Positions 54,444 to 64,000 of a DNA stretch of 64,000 nt are shown in pieces. Position 1 is the stretch's first letter; every line of letters starts with the position of its first letter. The position numbers and the translations under genes were made by a program. The notes under the pieces were generated by a model that was given only the letters and a program-made list of their open reading frames with translations, was not told the origin of the DNA and did not search any database. The DNA is from Blasia pusilla (taxonomy: Eukaryota > Marchantiophyta > Marchantiopsida > Blasiales): the NCBI GenBank assembly GCA_050084515.1, contig CM114271.1, forward strand, positions 29,264,001-29,328,000, given 5' to 3'.

Positions 54444-57400
54444 GTCTAGCTAGCCTCGGCCTCGATCCTGACAGATCGTCATTCATTGTTTAAATAGAAT
54501 ACTGAGATCAAACTTTCAGTAAAAAAATTGAAGCTAAGTAGTCTCCCCCTGAGGTAGTATATATAATCGAGTATATATACATTTAATTCAGATCTAGAAT
54601 TTGTTGGTGCTTTGTAATGGCAACAAGTGCGACGTAGAGAGCTACATATATCGATCGTCTGCAGGCACGATCATTAAAGTTCACGAAGGCAGATGCACAT
54701 ATCGAGCTCACATAAGACATTCTTTTCGATGGTAGAAATCGAGGTGAAACAATTGCACATCAATTGTGATAGATCGCACATACCGATGTACATATGTATC
54801 GACCATATATACATAGCACATTCTTTTCATTGAATAATCTCTGGGATTTTTCTATGGATTGATCTTGTCAAATTCGATAGCTACTACAAGTGATCAAGAT
54901 CCCTGCGCGGCCCAAGCTCATTAAGATTGCGGTCCAAATTTTGGCACAAGCTCTAGTTGATTACGATTCGATTCATTATACTCTCGTGGTCTGATAACCC
55001 GATGACGTAGACACGTACGGTGGTAAGTTTTTCAATTCATGCTGGCATGCGATTGCTCTGGTATTCGGGAGCAGCGGGCGCAAAGATTTTGCGAGCTCCC
55101 CGGTTTTTCCCCGACACTCGAGAGGGTCTGACCGGAATTTTCTAAATATCAGCCGGTTTTTTTTGAACTTTTACAAAGAAACTGCATTTCCCGGTTCGGT
55201 TTTTGCCGAGACTTTGCTGGTCAGATCGGGAATTCTTAAATTTTACCGGCTGACATTCCAAAGAATGCCGGTTCTTGGGGCTCGTAGTTCGGGAGGACCA
55301 TGAACTAAGGTACAGTTGTGATTCACGCTACAGACATCACAAGACACTAGCTGGTCACAAAATTCTCGCTAAAATATCCTTAAGCTCGCAGGTCTCGCTT
55401 TACGTGTTTCGTAAAAGTTTACATCAGATCCTTTGTCTGAACCAAGCCAATATACTTGCATGTGTTTATCAGGTCGATGGAGGTCAGGTAGACCTGTGTC
55501 GTCCGATCGAAGGTGTGAATTGCACGCACGTTGTTGTTAAACAGATGCAGAGGGTAAACATCTGCACTAATTTTAATAATCGTTTCACTGAGGCGGGATT
55601 GCAGGGACCGACCAGTTGATTGCGCCAGTTGCTCTGGTTGATAAGTTAAATATGTATGTTTCAACCGCTCAGTTAGATCGTGAGGTAGGCGACCCTGTGA
55701 AAAATCTAGGCATCCAATGATCCATAAGCCTGTAGCTATTGGACCGCAGGCAAGCTAGAGCAAGTTCTAAGTATGGGTCTTTGAACAAATAGATCGAACC
55801 AGAGTTGGCAATGTAGAATTTTCTTCCCTGTTGGAAGGTGACAAATTTCCCAGTGATCGTAGCTTTACATGGACCAATCGTTCACGTCGCCAATCTTTGT
55901 CACGAAGACATGTACAGTCATTTCAAAATGTGCATCATGTGTCTTCGACGCACGTCCGTTCTACAGGGTCCGTAGCAGATTTCGTGCTGGTAGAATACAC
56001 GGTAGATACTTGCACTTGAAATGATTTCTCGATCCACCTAGCACGTGAGGTCAGGTCGGACATCATGTCGCCATTTTCGGTTTTTTCTTTATGCATGTAA
56101 AGACTTCTACTTGGGAGAGGCCATGACTCCCTTGACAGTCTCACAAACTTAGACAAATGGAGCTTGGAATAGGGAAACCAATCTAGATATCCGTATCTGC
56201 TATTGCTATGGTATTGATGGATGCTAGCATCCTGTTTTCCACACCGGCTCCCTGGTGTAAAGGATATCACTCTTTTGAAAGCAGCTTTGATGCAAAAGCC
56301 AACATCACATAAATTAATATATATGACATGGGAGGTCAAATTTTTCGTTATATAGCTACACTTCAGTGAATGTGACCATGTATAGTGGTCAAAGGAAGAT
56401 TTCTAGAAGAAACATAGGGACAAGATCCAAATATGGTAATTTTTTTCTTTAAAAGGGCATCCCTTTTTTGACATATCGTAGGGTGCGCAAATTTTTAAAT
56501 GTATTTCTTTCTAGTTCTATCCTCCATTCCAAAAAATGATTTGTCATTTCCTAGGATGCTCTGATAAACTCGACGAGTCTCAATTGGTTTATTTATTGTG
56601 CATAATAAGCATGCCATAATTTAGACCCCCTCAAACTATGGAAGAAGCCACTTTTAGGAAGGCTTCTCAGTATTTTAAAGTATTTTATTGTATGATTTCC
56701 TTAAGTCCTTTACTTTTTGGATTAGGTTTACATACATGTACGGGTGCACTATTCTCCATACATATCCTGTCTATAGAATTTTTACTAATCCAAGCAGCAT
56801 CCAGTGGAAGTTTGCTTTCAAGAAGAATCCTGCAATACGTGAATCTCATGAAGCTTAATAGCATAAGTCCGCCCGGGACCTCTGGAAGGTTTACTTCGAT
56901 TAGAGATTCGGAATTCGGTGAGAAAACACGCTTTGATCCAACAATTTAAGCTAAGTGAGTGACAGGCTCCAACGCTGCAGATGTCTCGCATCGGGGAAAC
57001 ATCTTTCGTTGAATCCGTCGTCACCAAAAGTCCAACCGCACTTCACACGCTAGAACGCACTCCAAGCAATCTTGTTCTCGGAGTAAGAAAGTCCCGCAAG
57101 CCCTTGACCAGATTCAACAGATGATCTAAGTCCGACACGTTTCTGGAGGTAACGACATGGATCGATTGTAGACTTTCTTGTAGGTATCACACGTATCGGT
57201 CCAAGTCAAACGATACCCGACTTACGTCCTACTCCGAAACATTACTTCGCTTGAAAGAACTCGACCACGACCGTTACTCAACCAACTGCCCTGCCAGCCA
57301 GCAGCAGGTTGGGTGAATACATACGTCACCCTTCGTTGACTTGAGAAAAATATCGTTATACTTCACAAGCAACTTCTTTTCTTCGTAATCCAGCTAATCT

Positions 57401-58998
57401 TCAGGGCTCCTCAAGACTTCAAACTGCGGATCACGTAAAACGTATGCACCTCTCCACAACCTCTTTCAATCATTCTACTCCGTTAGCGCCCTCATTCAGA
57501 CATAGTGCGAGTCAGGTCTTGAAATAAACTCGTGATTATTCCCGGGAGATTTGGTATGATCGAAGCGAAAGCGATGCCTAAGAGGTGCCTGCAAACTAGT
57601 CGGTCATCATGACCTCCGCATGTTGAAAGTTGGCGGACTTGGTTGTCTCCGTACTAAATTACAAATTTCTACATCAAGACATAGGAAATGATGGAAAACT
57701 GAAATAAATAAACAAAAACAATAAAAAAACCCGACAACAACTCATCGAAACCAAACCGGAAGGTTCTCTCCAGCTCGCCCTAGCCTGTAAATATTGACAT
57801 TCCGGGCCAGATATACACGAGGTTAGCTTGGGACCACATTAGACCGTGATAGTGAGAAGGCATTTCTCGTGCGCACTCAAGTGTAAGTATATCCATCTTT
57901 ATTTGTGCAAATTCTGTTTTAACTTTTTTTCTTAAGAACTAGTGCTAAGTTAAGGAGTGAGTATAGATAATGTGTTTCAGAGAAATAAATGCTTACGCCC
58001 AACCTGGTTCTTGAGTCCGTCAAATCAAACCTGTAAAGACTGGAGGATAGGTTTTGTGCGTAAGAGCCTCAATAAACAGCGGGTGATGAAAACCCATCGA
58101 GGGTAAAAAATGGGTGACTCAGACAGTCGAGTATATGAAGGCCGCAACCGGCCCGACGTAAGAAGCTTGGACAAGTTCCGAGTGAAAGACAAGAGCTTGA
58201 AATTGTGAACTACGGAGGATTGTGGAGAATTTCAAGAAACCAATACAAAACTGGAGAAGTATTATCATGAGAAGTGTTAGAGTCGCGCGTTTCTCAATAC
58301 TGAAAGTCTCACAAAAAACAGCGAGTCTTCGCTAGCGCCTTCTCCTTACTATGGACCTTCTCCCCCGCGGGTCGATCCTATGAAGAGTCTAACAACAGAA
58401 GAGCGTCATTCGGAGGAGATGCGGCCATTCTGTATTACTTTGTTGAGTCTGAGATTAATTCATCAAACATCCGATACACCCTTTATATACACAACCCTTA
58501 AGTTAACAATTCTGCCTTTGATATATATAGTCATCCTCCTATGAGGTCGTGCTGGTCCACGATATTCTAGATAGATGTACACACTTCACACTCGAGATTG
58601 ATCTCGTTGGATCTCTCACATTTCACGTTTACTCTTGTGCTTCGATAAAATATTCAGTCCATGCCATCACTCATGGATCAAATGTGGTGACTGAATCTGG
58701 AATTCCATCAATCACCTAGCTTTGGATTATTTCTAGCCACTTTCAATATATTTATGATCTCATTCACTCAATGTGATCAATGTCTGTGAAGCTCTTTCCG
58801 TCGAAGCAATGGGTGGAATATACGTAGATATTAAACTTATAAACGTCGAATTCCCATCTTTTGGGGTACGTGAAACGACTTGAAGCTCTAGTTTATCAAG
58901 TGATCAGCCGAGGAGTATCAGTTTCTGAACTCCATCGGAATCTCAAGTTGGTCTGTCGTCAACTCAATTGTCTTTTCTAGACAGTCGAGCACCTAACA

Positions 58999-59035
58999 TA
59001 GTCCACGGGAAGCCAGATCGGCTTCCCGTGGACTA
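58999..59035. repeat. 16-bp perfect inverted repeat
   Basis: TAGTCCACGGGAAGCC, 5-base loop AGATC, then the exact reverse complement at 59020-59035. No neighbouring gene to terminate or regulate. Confidence 0.95.
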
Positions 59036-59379
59036 AACATCTAATCTACTCTTTGCGATCGCCGTTACGTACTTTCGTCCCACATTTTCAGGTTTCGTTT
59101 CGGCGACGCATCGTTACAGATCGAATCGAGAGAAATATTCAAAGACAATTTTTCTCAACCTCTGTTATCTCCCACTGATTTTGAAGTGGATTCCGTTGAG
59201 TATAAACGTTTATACGTTACGCTGGATACATTGGGAGCACCGTTCCTAGAAACGTTACCACTGATAAGAAGTATGTTAGGAACTCAGGGACCTGTCACCA
59301 GTAGCACCGTTACTAGAACCTGTCTAGCGTGGCCGTCACATTCATATTAAGATAAATCTCCACATGGTATCACAGTGTA

Positions 59380-59427
59380 CTTCCAGATCTTCACTCAGTC
59401 CTACGAGACTGAGTGAAGATCCGGAAG
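59380..59427. repeat. 21-bp inverted repeat, one mismatch
   Basis: Arms 59380-59400 and 59407-59427 pair over 20 of 21 positions around a 6-base loop (CTACGA). It lies 120 bases from the end of the copia remnant. Confidence 0.92.
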
Positions 59428-59549
59428 CTGCTAGGAGATCATTTGAAGATGAGAGACAAGGAACTAGAAGATGACAACCACACAAATCACTTAACTACAG
59501 TGTATGGCGATACTGTTTTCAGCGCAAATCGTTTCTGGCTACACTTATT

Positions 59550-61000
59550 TCATATCTCCTTAGGCTGCAGCGTTGACTTGCAGCCTACGTCGTTTAGGTG
59601 GGCTAGTTGCAGTTCACTTGTTCCAGAATACTCCCTAAACGAAACTAGTATAAAGTATTGATCTGAATCTCTCAAACTAGGAAACACCTGCAAGCACCAC
59701 TCCAAACGTTTCAGTAAGAAAATGGTGGTATGTTTGTTGGTGAGTGAAAGAGTGAATTTCTGAACAATCGACCTGATGTTGTATCTTACGGTATTGGGTG
59801 AATAGAATTTCAACCAATAGTCCTCTAACCGAGGTATTGATAAAGGAGCTTCCGAGGTATTGATATGGAAGCTTGCTTCTTTCACTAGAAGTTCACAACT
59901 CCACTTCCAAATAACTCCCGTAATAAACTTTGAGAATCCAAGGATTGGTTTATTGAAATCATGAGTGGAGTGGGTGATGTAGACAAGTGAGTCTACCTTT
60001 TCGGGTATGCTTTCAAGTGCACTCTTGATCATTCGGGAAGGGGATAGATATGTAATAATCTAGGCAAAAGCTTGAAGGTTCATATGAGCCTCTCCTAAGT
60101 CAAGAAGGTCATCTTCGGCCCTAGTGTGAACTCCCAAGATTTTGATTTGAATGAAGAGAGGAATTCTTCTTTAAGATCATGCATCCGAGGTGTAATACAT
60201 CACACTAGTGATAATCAAATCATTCACATATGACAATCTCATTAATACAGATATTGAGATAAAGGTTTGGGTCTTGTTTATTCTTTGCAAATCCCAATTT
60301 GTTTAATAGATTCAAGTAGTAGGTTTGATTCTATACCCTACTTGCAATGCGTACATCATGGGATATATAATTTTAATTTCCTCATCATACGAACAAGGTC
60401 TTCAATTCCATAGCATTAAAGACTTAAAGTTGTTCTAGATACACTTCTTCTTCTTCCAAAATGCCATTGAAGAAGGCATTAAATTTGAACATCCATATTG
60501 ACTAGGGCCAATCAAGCTTGAATGTAAGAGAAATGATAACTTGTATTGTGATCATGTGCATAATAATGTTGATGATAGTTTCATCATAACCGTGCCTTGG
60601 CATTGTTGATAGCCTTTTACTACCAGCCTTGCCTTGTACCACAACAAAAATCCTCATAAGCCTATTTGGTAGGAGTAGCAATCCTCCCCAGATCCCACGT
60701 TTTGGTCGGCAAAAATAATGGAATTGTACTACTCAATCATTACATATTACCAATGTGGATTAGTGCACCCCTTATGGAATGATTGAGGCTCAATGGGAGC
60801 TTTGTGATGTGATGCATGACTTAGAGAGAGAACCATATGTATAATCGATTCCTTCCTGAAATTGAAAGGAAGTTGTCATTGTTGACTCAACTTTTGCGGA
60901 GGGGGTATAGACAGTGAGGGTTCAATATGATCCGATATTTGATCTCTTCCACCATATGTAGGTGGTGGATCAATATGAGTCTTGGACTCAATACGTAATG
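59550..61000 (-). pseudogene. Ty1/copia reverse transcriptase remnant
   Basis: Read on the minus strand in changing frames: ARYGYDETIIN (copia GYDETFAPV), FNAFFNGILEEEEVYLEQL (AFLNGxLEEEVYMEQP), NKLGFAKNKQDPNLYLN (GF..S..DP.LY), LSYVNDLIITS (YVDDLIIT with Asp to Asn) and VDSLVYITHST (GSL.YL..TRPD). The order is exactly that of copia RT. Many stops and frame changes, and the YVDD is YVND, so it is dead. The part from 60.7 to 61.0 kb probably holds the integrase-RT linker. LTRs were not found. Confidence 0.75.
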
Positions 61001-61077
61001 CATCTTTGTCAAATTTCTTCTCTGATTTCTTGTGGTCGGAGGTTTAGGGTTTAGGATTTGATTGCTGCTCTTCTACA

Positions 61078-61850
61078 AGGTTGCACGGAAATGGACAAGT
61101 CGGCCCATGGGATGGACATTCCCGTCCCGCACCCGAGCCCACCTTGGAGCCTGCGACCTAGACTTAGGTTGACAGAGCCCGCACCCGTTGCGTAGCCCGC
61201 AGGGCAGGCAAGCAGGCGCGTGCCTATGGCAGGTTGGGCACGGGCTAGGGCAGGCTAGCAAGCGAGCTCGAGATGGACAAGTGCGGGCTAGACTAGGATG
61301 GGCAAGCGCGGGCTCAAGGCTGATTGGGCGCGGGCTCTAAACGGGAAAACCGGAGCTCAGGTGGGCAAGGCGCAGGCTCCACGTGGGCAGGCGCAAGCTT
61401 GAGGGCCCTCAAAAATCTGGTCCCCTAGACCAAAAACTGGTCTGCCGGACCGAAATCTGGTCTGCCAAGTCAAATTTTGATACAATAAACCAATTTTTGC
61501 TGGCCTTCAATCCGCTCAAAGCCTGCGCCTTGCTTGCCTTGAGCCTGCGTGTGCCCGATTGGATTCCGCACCTGCCCATCCAGAGCCCGCGCCCAATCAG
61601 CCTTGAGCCTACATCTGCCTACCTGGAGCCCACCCTCAAGGCCTGCACCAAGCCCGCCCTAGACCAGGCTATGGGCCACGCAACGGCTGCGGGCTGCGGG
61701 CAGGTAGGCACGGGTGCACGCTTGGATGCGGGCTCAAATGTGGGCCTAGAGTACCCGGGCCCGCACGGACATGTCTGTTAATAGGACGGACATAATTTTG
61801 CATATATGGAAATGTCCGCGGACACGGACTTGTTCGTGTGCAATGTCACA
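61078..61850. mobile_element. Foldback-type element with long inverted arms, about 770 bp
   Basis: Starts GGTTGCACGG...GGACAAGTC and ends GGACTTGTTCGTGTGCAAT. The two halves are imperfect reverse complements over roughly 300 bases. For example, GGGCAAGCGCGGGCTCAAGG then GCTGATTGGGCGCGGGCTCT on the left answers AGAGCCCGCGCCCAATCAGC then CTTGAGCC on the right. A loop near 61.42-61.50 kb repeats CTGGTC(T/C)... words. GC-rich, no coding capacity. Same end family as the 32.25, 35.4 and 42.5 kb elements. Confidence 0.75.
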
Positions 61851-62017
61851 TCTGAGTAGCCGATACGCCGAGATCTATCATGGATAGGGCGTAGGAGAAA
61901 GCGGACTATCTTGAGGGTAACTTTGTGCCACGGTTTCGGATGAGGTTGAGGATAGGTCCATTGTGTCAGGAACGTCGTTTCTGACAACTTTCATGTTGAG
62001 GTCTTTCACACCCAAGT

Positions 62018-62158
62018 GACTTGTTGACCAGGTCACCCGCCCCTGGTAACCTATGCACGCAGGTTACCAAGGGAAGGGCTATTTTTAGGAGAAGAGCCTT
62101 TTGGCTCTTCCCAACCCTATATAAGAGAGGAAGATGGCTTTCCTAAGCCATCTTTCTC
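62018..62158 (+). promoter_or_regulatory. TATA box bracketed by consecutive stem-loops in copy D
   Basis: Perfect stems: TGGTAACCT/AGGTTACCA (62044-62069), GAAGAGCC-TTTT-GGCTCTTC (62091-62110) and AAGATGGCTT-TCCT-AAGCCATCTT (62131-62154, extendable to 14 bp with one G-U). A weaker GTGAC/GTCAC pair lies before them. The TATA box sits between the second and third, so the third would be at or near the 5' end of the transcript. Confidence 0.75.
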
Positions 62159-63552
62159 GTGTTGGGCCGTTGGAGCACCTTTCTTGTATATGTGTGAGAT
62201 AGGACTAGGGTGCTAGCGTCCAGATTCCTTGATAGCACAGGGTGGACGAGGCTTGATATGTCGATGTAGATTGAGGAGTGGAGTTTTAGGCCGGGTATGC
62301 CGTTTTTACTACTCTTTATTTTTACATGAGAAAGATGTCAGGGGGCTGGTGGGAATTCGTTGTTTGCAGGTAGGCAAGCGAGTTGCCTTGGTCGGGAGCC
62401 CGTGGAGACGTTGGCTAGCATTGTATTTGTCATTTTTCTGTTTGGAAGGCCTTGGGCGGAAGCGCTGTCCGTATTTCTCAGATTTTGCTGGTGCGGATTG
62501 ATTGGGGACAACAACAGGGTATAGTGCAGGTTGTGACGGCAAGTATAGCGTCGTCTAATAGCGGGAATGTCGAGATTTAGCAAGAAGGAGAGTTAGGGCA
62601 TGCAGCCGCCGGGGGGTTGTCAAGTAAAGGGCGGTTAGGTCACGAAGGCTAGGGTTAGGGTGACGTGCGGCGACGGCACCCCCCCCCCAAAAGTTGGGGA
62701 GGCCCATAGGGGTGCGGGCCAAGCCCCCCCTCCTTCCCCCCCGCATTTAGGGCCAGATTTTCCCCCCTCCAACGTGGTAGGACCGGATGTGGTGGAGTTG
62801 TAGGGGCTGAAGGTGGTAGCGCAATCCGACACGGTACCATAGTTGGCGGGAGTGATGTGGTAAAGTCGGATGTAGTCCGAAGGGAAGACATGGTTGGGAG
62901 CCAACCAGGGTGAGTCAGGTTACATGCACGGAGAGGTTTGCACGACATGATGTTTTTGGGGCGCGACAGGGCGTTGCGAGAGTTGACGATGGAGGGGCAG
63001 TGCACATGATGCCGATAGGTTGTCCGCATCTGTTGACGGAAGGATCGACGTGTTGGTCGAGGAGAATTTTGTGTTGCGGAGGTTGTCATATCACGTGGAG
63101 GAGTACATGTTGACGGTGCAACAGGTTGGAGGCCGTGATCAAGTTACCCATTCGAGTCCCTTTTTCCGCACTTATCGTGTGTGATTGAGAGTGTTGGGTA
63201 TCGGGTAGTAGCTGGTGCTAGGTGGTTGTAGTGATGGTGAGGAGTGTAGATTCTGTTCATATGTAGCATGTGGGTGGATTTACGGCGGTTGCCGAGTAGG
63301 GGTTGCGTGTATGACCCGAGAGAGTGTCACTAGGTTAGGTGAGTCAGTTGGGAGGCTTATGGTGAGCCCAAGTGTTGAGTGTGCGTGAGGCCGGGTATGT
63401 CATCACGGGATTGATGTTAGCATAGGTGAGCTAGTGAGGAGTGTGGGAGACTCTCGGTGAGTCTGAGTGCTTGAGCGGGTGAGACAGGGTTTGTCATCAC
63501 CGCGTTCTTCCAGGGTTCAGAAGAACAGGGTAATGGGAGCAGTAGTAGTGGT

Positions 63553-64000
63553 GTGACACGGAGTGGAGTGAGATACCGAGGGGTTACCAGTGAGGAGCTA
63601 CCTCAACATCCATCCGTGGCTGGATCGTCATCACTAGACATTGGGTCTGGTGACGAGATCATAGACAGAGACAGTAGTACTTGGCAGGAGATGGACGACA
63701 TGGGCCATCGGGGCATGCGTCGTTTCTCGGGTGCAGTGGGCACCAATGACTTAGATGATTTTATCCAGGAGTTTGACATTTGTGGTGCGACTTCCAAGAG
63801 ATACGGACCCCGACACGGTTCAACCCTTTCATGGCCTGGAAGGGGTTGTTCCAACACTTGGAGGGTCCTCCAATGGATGACTACATGGAGTTTCGATCAC
63901 TATATTCAGTAGAGATCGATGCCTGGAGGATGTATTGGGCTCCAGGGTATGTGTCCACTAGTGGTTGCGTGGCACATGATGGGATTGTGAGAGGAGAGAG
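63553..64000 (+). pseudogene. Gag (gypsy copy D), one frameshift, incomplete at window edge
   Basis: MDDMGHRGMRRFSGAVGTND and DLDDFIQEFDI are followed by a one-base frameshift near 63780, after which RFNPFMAWKGLFQHLEGPPM, DDYMEFRSLYSVEIDAWRMY continues in another frame. It is the clear counterpart of the Gag in copies B and C. It differs from them more than B and C differ from each other. The upstream part of the frame (from 63553) is Ser/Asp-rich and may include the true N-terminus. Confidence 0.85.

Larger units (their letters stand above)
54444..59540. other. No further gene recognised; 3' flank and intergenic DNA
   Basis: The oxidase 3' UTR probably ends within 100-150 bases of the stop (A-rich near 54520-54535). 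55.08-55.27 kb has repeated CCGGTTTTT and TTGCCG words like those at 47.45-47.70 kb. Frames at 55275-55664 and 56638-56949 have no motif. Two strong hairpins lie at 58999-59035 and 59380-59427. Confidence 0.5.
61957..64000 (+). mobile_element. Ty3/gypsy copy D: LTR-like start, leader, gag (runs off the window)
   Basis: A probable LTR begins TGTCAGG at 61957, with a TATA box (TATATAAG, 62118-62125). The leader from about 62.2 to 63.5 kb is GC-rich and loosely collinear with the leaders of B and C (63.11-63.52 kb). Gag starts near 63.67 kb and is cut by the window edge. Its LTR start (TGTCAG) differs from copies A and B (TGTCAC), so it is a related subfamily. Whether it carries the methyltransferase and PHD lies beyond the window. 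Confidence 0.75.

Noticed and set aside
59413-59661. An 82-codon plus-strand frame next to the copia remnant
   Set aside because: It overlaps the copia coding region on the opposite strand and a hairpin arm; no motif.
61383-61781. A 132-codon plus-strand frame
   Set aside because: It falls within the inverted arms and loop of the foldback element and shows only Leu/Pro/Ala-rich low-complexity sequence.

Overview
This is a gene-poor, repeat-rich stretch of a land-plant nuclear genome, most likely a bryophyte and probably a liverwort. The best taxonomic clue is a mitochondrial DNA insertion (NUMT) at about 35.68-41.1 kb. On the minus strand it carries the order rpl5-rps14-rps8, with a group II intron after codon 38 of rps14 (nucleotide 114). 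From memory, a mitochondrial rps8 in that cluster together with this intron fits liverworts. The window is dominated by decayed transposable elements with nonsense codons, frameshifts and nested insertions. Only one gene looks intact: a two-exon LPR1-type multicopper oxidase at 51984-54443 (+).

Layout. 1-704: fragments of mitochondrial small-subunit rRNA. About 725-3313 (+): Ty3/gypsy copy A. About 3.3-9.6 kb: no recognisable gene. About 9.6-14.3 kb (-): gypsy copy B, with Gag, zinc knuckle, leader and LTR. About 14.4-18.6 kb: two Helitron pieces in opposite orientation. About 18.6-25.4 kb (-): gypsy copy C, carrying a perfect solo LTR of another element at 24016-25018. 25.4-25.6 kb: an 80-bp tandem repeat. 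26.7-29.6 kb (+): a non-LTR-type retroelement with a reverse transcriptase and a C-terminal zinc-finger/endonuclease-like region. About 32-35.5 kb: short terminal-inverted-repeat (TIR) elements and PIF/Harbinger remnants. 35.7-41.1 kb: the NUMT. 42-43 kb: more TIR elements. 44.5-46.3 kb (-): an hAT-like transposase gene. 47 kb: GC-rich minisatellite. 51.5-54.5 kb: the multicopper oxidase. 59.5-61.0 kb (-): Ty1/copia reverse transcriptase remnant. 61.1-61.85 kb: a foldback element. 61.96-64.0 kb (+): gypsy copy D, with LTR-like promoter region, leader and gag, running off the window.

The most interesting system is the gypsy family of copies A and C, with B and D as Gag-bearing relatives. Its polyprotein reads Gag - CCHC knuckle - DSGA aspartic protease - C5-cytosine DNA methyltransferase - reverse transcriptase - RNase H - integrase - PHD zinc finger. 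Copy C keeps methyltransferase motifs I, IV (PCQ), VI (ENV), VIII and X in one reading frame, broken only by stop codons. Copy A keeps the last part of the methyltransferase, the integrase and a C-terminal C4HC3 PHD finger. The family therefore encoded both a DNA-methylation writer and a probable chromatin reader. Retrotransposon-borne methyltransferases have been reported in charophytes and dinoflagellates; I do not know of the combination with an integrase PHD finger.

A second theme is the number of long, near-perfect inverted repeats, several at element breakpoints. They look like the product of template switching (snap-back synthesis).
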